From: Anaerolineae bacterium
Lineage (GTDB): Bacteria; Chloroflexota; Anaerolineae; Aggregatilineales; Aggregatilineaceae
Assembly (NCBI GenBank): GCA_016934195.1
Contig: JAFGTJ010000111.1
Location: 1 to 41,574, forward strand
Length of the DNA stretch: 41,574 bases
Direction of reading: 5' to 3'
Below are positions 36,225 through 41,574 of the stretch, in pieces (positions within the stretch are counted from its first letter, which is position 1; the number at the start of each line of letters is the position of its first letter). Position numbers and translations under genes: made by a program. A model generated the notes under the pieces. It was given only the letters and a program-made list of their open reading frames with translations. It was not told the origin of the DNA and made no database searches.

Positions 36225-37622
36225 ATGCGTGTTGCCATTATTGGGTCTGGCCCCTCGGCGTTTTACGCTGCGGCGCAGTTGTTCCGGCAGCAGGATCAGC
36301 GTGATCAGCCGATAGAAGTGGATATGTTTGAACGCCTGCCTACACCTTTTGGCCTGGTGCGCGGAGGAGTCGCGCCCGACCACCCAAAAATCAAGTCGGT
36401 CACGCGCGTGTATGACCAAACCGCTGCACATCCCAACTTTCATTTCTACGGCAACGTCACATTCGGGCAGGACATCACGCACGCCGACCTGATTGCACAC
36501 TACCACGCGATCATTTATGCCGTCGGCGCACAAACCGACCGCCGGATGGATATTCCGGGGGAAGACCTGCCGGGCAGCCATCCCGCCACCGAGTTTGTAG
36601 GTTGGTACAACGGCCATCCCGATTACCGCGACCTCACCTTTGATCTCAGCCAAGAGCGTGTCGCCGTAATCGGCAATGGTAATGTGGCAATGGATGTAGC
36701 CCGCATCCTGACCCGCACAGAACACGAGCTTCACGAAACCGACATCGCCAATCATGCGCTTGACGCGCTGCGACACAGCCGGGTCAAGGAAGTTTATATC
36801 CTGGGGCGACGCGGTCCGGCGCAGGCCAAGTTTACCAACCCCGAACTCCGGGAACTCGAAACGCTGGCCGATGTCGATATCGTGGTCGCGCCCGGCGATA
36901 TCGAACTCGATCCGCTGAGTCGTGAATACATCCTATCCAGCAATGACCGCGCAGCGGAACGCAACTACCAGTCTCTTGAACAATTCGCGCTGACCCCGCC
37001 TGAAGGCAAATCCCGACGACTCATCATGCGTTTCCTGGTATCGCCGGTGGAATTGCTCGGCAGTGACCGGGTTGAGGCGATAAAGCTGGTGCAAAACGAA
37101 CTGTACCAGCGGGATGACGGCGACCTCCTCGCTCAGCCTACCGGCGAACACGAAATCATCCCGGTGGGACTGGTTTTTCGTTCGATTGGCTACCAGGGCG
37201 TTCCGCTGCCGGGCGTGCCATTTGACACGAACCAGGGCATTATCCCGAACCAGATGGGGCGCGTCGTGGATAACTCCGGCCAGCAAGTCGTCGGGGAATA
37301 CGCGGTGGGCTGGATTAAGCGCGGGCCAACCGGCACGATTGGCACCAACAAGCCTGATGCCCAGGAAACGGTTCACATGCTGCTGGACGATGTACAGAAC
37401 GATAATTTGCTAACCCCGGCCCATCCTACACGGGAAGCAGTCGAGGAACTGCTGCGCGCGCGCGGGGTACGCTTTGTAACGTATGATGATTGGCGCACCC
37501 TGGACCAGATCGAAATAGAACGCGGCGCGGCGATAGGTCGCCCGCGCCGCAAATTCAGCCGCGTTGAGGATATGTTGGCCGCGCTAGCTCAGCACGAACA
37601 GGCGACCACTACCACATTTTAA
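36225..37622 (+). CDS. Ferredoxin/adrenodoxin-type NADP+ reductase (FprA-like)
   Basis: MRVAIIGSGPSAFYAAAQLF...FERLPTPFGLVRGGVAPDHPKIKSV...VAVIGNGNVAMDVARIL...GWIKRGPTGTIGTNKPDAQETV; start at ATG 36225. Confidence 0.94.
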   Translation: MRVAIIGSGPSAFYAAAQLFRQQDQRDQPIEVDMFERLPTPFGLVRGGVAPDHPKIKSVTRVYDQTAAHPNFHFYGNVTFGQDITHADLIAHYHAIIYAVGAQTDRRMDIPGEDLPGSHPATEFVGWYNGHPDYRDLTFDLSQERVAVIGNGNVAMDVARILTRTEHELHETDIANHALDALRHSRVKEVYILGRRGPAQAKFTNPELRELETLADVDIVVAPGDIELDPLSREYILSSNDRAAERNYQSLEQFALTPPEGKSRRLIMRFLVSPVELLGSDRVEAIKLVQNELYQRDDGDLLAQPTGEHEIIPVGLVFRSIGYQGVPLPGVPFDTNQGIIPNQMGRVVDNSGQQVVGEYAVGWIKRGPTGTIGTNKPDAQETVHMLLDDVQNDNLLTPAHPTREAVEELLRARGVRFVTYDDWRTLDQIEIERGAAIGRPRRKFSRVEDMLAALAQHEQATTTTF

Positions 37623-37654
37623 CCTGCGAGGCAGAAAAACGATCCTGGCACGCG

Positions 37655-38353
37655 CTAGCGGCAGGTCGCGTCTTCGTTAATGCCAAGATTAAACACATCA
37701 GACACTACCGGGATATCATCCCACCAGCACTGAGCGTCAATGATGATACCGCCGATCACCGAGGTCACGATGCACAGCACCAGGAAACAGCCACATCCCA
37801 GGATCGCCCAACGTCCCGCGCCGCCGCCCTCATAGGGTTCGTCCTGGTAGTCGTATACGTTCTCATAGGCCATCGGCGGCTGCGAGCCAGGACGACCGGG
37901 CATGGGATACGACGAGGACGGTTGAGCCGGTACGCCATAACCGCCGCTGTATGGTGCCGCGGGCGGATGCTGCGCATAGCCGCCTGGCCCCGCCGGTGCG
38001 CCATATTCACCACCCGGCGCGCCACCACCAACCATCGTCGCGGCCTGGGCAGCCGATTCGTAGGCTAACGTCACCGTTTCGCCCAACCCCAACATATCGT
38101 TATATTGCAGTGGGTAGGCACCCTGAAGTCGCTGCCCGTTGACAAAGGTGCCATTGGTCGAGCCGTTATCCTCAACCGTGAACCCGCCGCCGCCCTGGGT
38201 TAACCGGCAGTGGTGACGACTGACTTCTGGGTCATTGATCACAATATCATTGGTGATATCGCGTCCTATCGTAATCGTGCTCTTGTCCAGCTCATAAATC
38301 TTATTGGGTTGCGGACCACGACGCACAATCAGCCGGAAGCTGCTAGCTTGCAT
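37655..38353 (-). CDS. FHA-domain protein with Pro/Gly/Tyr-rich linker and C-terminal TM
   Basis: ITIGRDITNDIVINDPEVSRHHCRLTQGGGGFTVEDNGSTNGTFVNGQRL; TM segment ILGCGCFLVLCIVTSVIGGIII. Confidence 0.92.
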   Translation of the reverse strand: MQASSFRLIVRRGPQPNKIYELDKSTITIGRDITNDIVINDPEVSRHHCRLTQGGGGFTVEDNGSTNGTFVNGQRLQGAYPLQYNDMLGLGETVTLAYESAAQAATMVGGGAPGGEYGAPAGPGGYAQHPPAAPYSGGYGVPAQPSSSYPMPGRPGSQPPMAYENVYDYQDEPYEGGGAGRWAILGCGCFLVLCIVTSVIGGIIIDAQCWWDDIPVVSDVFNLGINEDATCR

Positions 38354-38551
38354 GAATCTTGCCTCCTCGCGCGCAGGAAGTGGCGGGTGCTATCTTATTG
38401 ATACCGCTTCGGAGTATAAGGTTATTGCTAAAGGATGTCAACATTGACGGCCCCTGTGCGTGTCGCTACAGTAAAAATCACCGAATAGAAAACGCCACCC
38501 ATCATCGCGTGGCGTTACACATCCATTATTTCCAGACCATCAGGAACCGCA

Positions 38552-39769
38552 CTATGTAAAATCGCGCAGTTGGCGGGACCGGCGCGGGTGGCGCAACCGG
38601 CGCAGCGCTTTTCCTTCGATCTGGCGAATCCGCTCGCGCGTCAGGCCGAACTTCTGGCCGACTTCCTCCAGCGTGTAACTGCGGCCATTTTGCAGCCCGA
38701 ACCGCAGCCGCAGAATCCGCGCTTCGCGCGCGGTGAGCGTGCCAAGCACCTCTTCGACCTTCTCACGCAGCAAGTTCTGGTACGCGCTCTGAGTCGGGGT
38801 GGGCGTTGTCAAGTCTTCGATAAAACTGCCCAACTCGCTGTCTTCTTCCTCACCGACCGGGCGTTCCAGGCTCATCGGACGCCAACTGACCTTGAGCATC
38901 CACTGCACTTTGCGCGGTTCCAATTCCATTCGCTCAGCAATTTCTTCCGGGGTCGGCTTCCGGCCATTTTCCTGTTCAAGCTGGCGGGCCGTTTTGTAGA
39001 GGCGGCGGATCCGATCCGACATGTGGACCGGGACGCGGATCGTGCGTCCCTGATCGGCAATGGCGCGGGTAATCGTCTGGCGAATCCACCACGTCGCGTA
39101 GGTGCTGAAACGATAGCCGCGCGTATAATCAAACTTCTCGACGGCTTTCATCAGCCCCAGGTTGCCTTCCTGGATCAGATCGAGAAAATGGACGCCCCGC
39201 CCCATATATTTTTTGGCGATACTGACCACCAAACGGGTATTAGCCTTGATCAGATGGTCACGAGCCGCTTTGCCGTCTTCAACCGTCTGCGCCAACTCAG
39301 CGAGAACGGCGGGGTCGCCGGTATCGCCAAGCCGCGCCAATTCCGCACGGGCCGCGTTTCCGGCTTCCAGACGCTTCGCCAGATCAACCTCTTCTTCAGT
39401 GCTCAGCAGCGGCACGCGGGCCATCTCTTTGAGATACAGCCCTACTGTATCGTCCGACGATACGCCGCTCAGGTCAAAGGCATCATCGTCGTCATCATCG
39501 TCATCATCATCGATCCCGTCGTCGTCGAGCTTATCCGAGTTGATATCGCCCGGTTTGTCGCCAAATATCTCGACGCCCGCCGTATTCAGCCATACAAAAA
39601 TATCTTCGATCTGCCGCATGGCTTCGTCGGTATCGGGCAAAACTTCAAGAATATCGTCCGTGGTCAAAAAACCCTGGTTGTCAGCCTTCTCCAAAAGCGT
39701 ATTCATCAAATCAGCCTGTGGATGCTGACTATCCTGCCGGTCTGTATCGCTATAGCCCGCCAATGTCAA
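38552..39769 (-). CDS. rpoD: RNA polymerase primary sigma factor (RpoD/SigA)
   Basis: [78 protein letters not shown]...[22 protein letters not shown]. Confidence 0.96.
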   Translation of the reverse strand: MTLAGYSDTDRQDSQHPQADLMNTLLEKADNQGFLTTDDILEVLPDTDEAMRQIEDIFVWLNTAGVEIFGDKPGDINSDKLDDDGIDDDDDDDDDDAFDLSGVSSDDTVGLYLKEMARVPLLSTEEEVDLAKRLEAGNAARAELARLGDTGDPAVLAELAQTVEDGKAARDHLIKANTRLVVSIAKKYMGRGVHFLDLIQEGNLGLMKAVEKFDYTRGYRFSTYATWWIRQTITRAIADQGRTIRVPVHMSDRIRRLYKTARQLEQENGRKPTPEEIAERMELEPRKVQWMLKVSWRPMSLERPVGEEEDSELGSFIEDLTTPTPTQSAYQNLLREKVEEVLGTLTAREARILRLRFGLQNGRSYTLEEVGQKFGLTRERIRQIEGKALRRLRHPRRSRQLRDFT

Positions 39770-39822
39770 ACCCCCTTCTTACACAACGTACAGCCCCTAA
39801 TTATAGGAACCATCCAACCCAG

Positions 39823-40365
39823 CTAATCGTTTGAAGGTGCAGCTTTGGTCAATTGCGCCAGAATCGCCAAGCGAGGATCAATATCGTTCTGCTTGCAGTC
39901 ACATGCTGCCTCGTTCAAGTTCTGCCCGCATTCCGGGCAAAGACCGGCGCAATCCGGACGGCATAACACCCCCATCGGGGTAGCCAGGATCGCCTCCTCG
40001 CGCAGCAAGGGAGCCAAGTCTAAAATGCCGGTTTCATCAACTGAATACAAAATATCGGGAGAGGCAGGAAAGGAATATAGCTCCTCGATTTCGAGCGCTA
40101 CGGGGACTAAGGTGAGATCAAGACAGCGCGAACACTCACTGATCACGGGCATCCGCAGCTTGCCCTGTACCAGAATGCCGCGCGAATTACGGCTGAGGCG
40201 CAGCTTGCCGCGCAGATAGTCCAATGCCAGATCGTCGGCCACATGCACGCGGGGCAAATCAAGTTCAATCGTGCGCTGGTACCCCACGCCTTCGGCCAGC
40301 AAAAAGCCAACATTGATTTTCAGCACGCGGCGATTTACAAAACTTTGAGGCTGATAATTAGTCAC
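39823..40365 (-). CDS. YceD family (DUF177) protein with C-terminal Cys-rich motif
   Basis: Typical YceD MPVISECSRCLDLTLVPVALEIEELYS...ILDLAPLLREEAILATPMGVLCRPDCAGLCPECGQNLNEAACDC. Confidence 0.9.
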   Translation of the reverse strand: MTNYQPQSFVNRRVLKINVGFLLAEGVGYQRTIELDLPRVHVADDLALDYLRGKLRLSRNSRGILVQGKLRMPVISECSRCLDLTLVPVALEIEELYSFPASPDILYSVDETGILDLAPLLREEAILATPMGVLCRPDCAGLCPECGQNLNEAACDCKQNDIDPRLAILAQLTKAAPSND

Positions 40366-40470
40366 AACAGCCAGCCCTTTGATGGCAGGTAGGAAAAAAG
40401 TAAGCCGCCAGTTCGTATAATGCCATAGAATGCGGCCTCATCTTGAAGTTGTGTCATTGTCAGTGACATG

Positions 40471-40499
40471 ATTATAATGCTTTCTGCATTCTATGTCAA
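40471..40499 (-). promoter_or_regulatory. Consensus sigma70 promoter reading toward yceD
   Basis: On the minus strand: TTGACA (40499-40494), N17, TATAAT (40476-40471). Confidence 0.75.
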
Positions 40500-40643
40500 G
40501 CAAACCATCAATTTATTAACCAGAAATTAACTTTGAGGGCCACACAAATTTTATAACCCATTAACAATCTCGTCTTTCTAAATTCTTCTCGTCCATTGTG
40601 CTCATCCCCGCCAGCCATCATGGTAGAGCCGGTTTACCGTCGT

Positions 40644-40672
40644 TTTACTCTTATCTTTGAATCCGTTATAAT
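40644..40672 (+). promoter_or_regulatory. Putative promoter for the rfbD-like gene
   Basis: TTTACT (40644-40649), N17, TATAAT (40667-40672). Confidence 0.5.
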
Positions 40673-40776
40673 AATCCGCGCATTGTATGCAGCCAATATC
40701 TGTTCATAGTTGCATACCAACGGTACCGGAGTCAATCCCCCAAATCTCTCATGTATTCACTCATGGACGATGCCTC

Positions 40777-41574
40777 ATGCAAATCCTTGTGACCGGAGCT
40801 GACGGGCAGCTTGGTAGCTGTCTGGTCCACACACTACAACAGCAGGGCCATACCGTCACCGGGGTCGATATCGACACGATGGATATCGTGGACGATGCCA
40901 GTGTTGCCCGGACGTTTGATAAAACTCGTCCCAACCTCGTGATCCACTGCGCAGCGTTAACCCACGTCGATCACTGCGCCGAACACCCGGATGAGGCCGT
41001 ACACGTCAACGGGTTCGGCACGCAAACCGTCGCGTTGGCGTGCCAACGGTATGACGCGGCCATGCTGTATATCAGCACCAACGAAGTCTTCGCGGGCCGG
41101 ACCTATCACCAATACCAGGAATACGACCGTCCCGATCCGGTCAATCCTTATGGTTATAGCAAATGGGTTGGTGAACAGGTAATCCGCGACCTGCTTCCCC
41201 GGCATTATATTGTGCGAACCTCGTGGTTGTTCGCGCATGGGGGCCGCAACTTCGTCCATACCATCCTGCGGCTGGCAAACGAGGGTAAAGGACTGCGGGT
41301 GGTCACAAATGAGATCGGCTGTCCCACTTACGGCCCGGATTTGGTCACGGCCATCACCCAACTGATCGCCACCGGACGGTACGGCATCTATCACCTGGCA
41401 AACAGCGGCCACACATCACGCTACGATTTCGCCCGCCACCTGCTCGATCTGGCCGGATATGCCGACATGCCGATTACGCCTATCGCATTGGCCGAATACC
41501 AACGGGCATCCCGCGCGCCCGAATATGCCATTTTGCGCAACGTCGCGGCAGCGCGGTTGGGAATCACGCTGCGG
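40777..41574 (+). CDS. dTDP-4-dehydrorhamnose reductase-like NAD-dependent epimerase/reductase (3' end cut by window)
   Basis: MQILVTGADGQLGSCLVHTLQQQGH...VIHCAALTHVDHCAEHPDEAVHVNGFGTQTVALAC...YISTNEVFAG...NPYGYSKWVGEQ...RTSWLFAHGGRNFVHTIL; open to the window edge. Not in the ORF track. Confidence 0.88.
   Translation, partial: MQILVTGADGQLGSCLVHTLQQQGHTVTGVDIDTMDIVDDASVARTFDKTRPNLVIHCAALTHVDHCAEHPDEAVHVNGFGTQTVALACQRYDAAMLYISTNEVFAGRTYHQYQEYDRPDPVNPYGYSKWVGEQVIRDLLPRHYIVRTSWLFAHGGRNFVHTILRLANEGKGLRVVTNEIGCPTYGPDLVTAITQLIATGRYGIYHLANSGHTSRYDFARHLLDLAGYADMPITPIALAEYQRASRAPEYAILRNVAAARLGITLR

Noticed and set aside
38570-39826. 418-aa plus-strand ORF antisense to the sigma factor gene
   Set aside because: Mirrors rpoD across its length; no recognisable domain, low-complexity composition; a codon-bias shadow in GC-rich DNA.
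40971-41412. ORF 40957..41412 on the minus strand
   Set aside because: Lies opposite the clear NAD-dependent reductase frame starting at 40777.
1-41574. CRISPR array, transposon, integron or prophage
   Set aside because: No regularly spaced repeats, transposase, integrase or phage structural genes were seen.

Overview
The window is a gene-dense, GC-rich bacterial chromosome segment with about 41 protein genes, one tRNA and short intergenic regions. Gene content and order (Asp23/DAK2/DegV/RecG, Elp3, Zn-type L28 and L32) suggest Chloroflexota, but this is inference from the sequence alone. Most of it is housekeeping: mtaB, ftsK, rpe, rpmB, a FakA/FakB-like set, recG, coaD, rpmF, fabD, glnA, moaB, tRNA-Met, adk, lplA, elp3, mutY, proBA, a ferredoxin-NADP reductase, a primary sigma factor, yceD and an rfbD-like gene. 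I saw no mobile elements, CRISPR arrays or rRNA. Points most worth a second look: (1) a bacterial Elp3 gene head-to-head with a Trm9-like methyltransferase, with start codons overlapping as CATG, suggesting a possible bacterial wobble-uridine cm5U to mcm5U route; (2) a membrane-tailed Ser/Thr kinase-fold protein with HRD changed to HGN and DFG to DFN, a likely pseudokinase, preceded by two overlapping hairpins; (3) an arsR-arsM pair with the same near-palindromic operator (ATATCGAY-N4-ATCAATAY) in front of each gene and an apparently leaderless arsR; (4) an ArsB/NhaD-type transporter with an N-terminal extracytoplasmic beta-domain; (5) a four-gene module of receiver, TPR and two ConA-like proteins; (6) a 10-bp C/G homopolymer inside an LCP-family gene.
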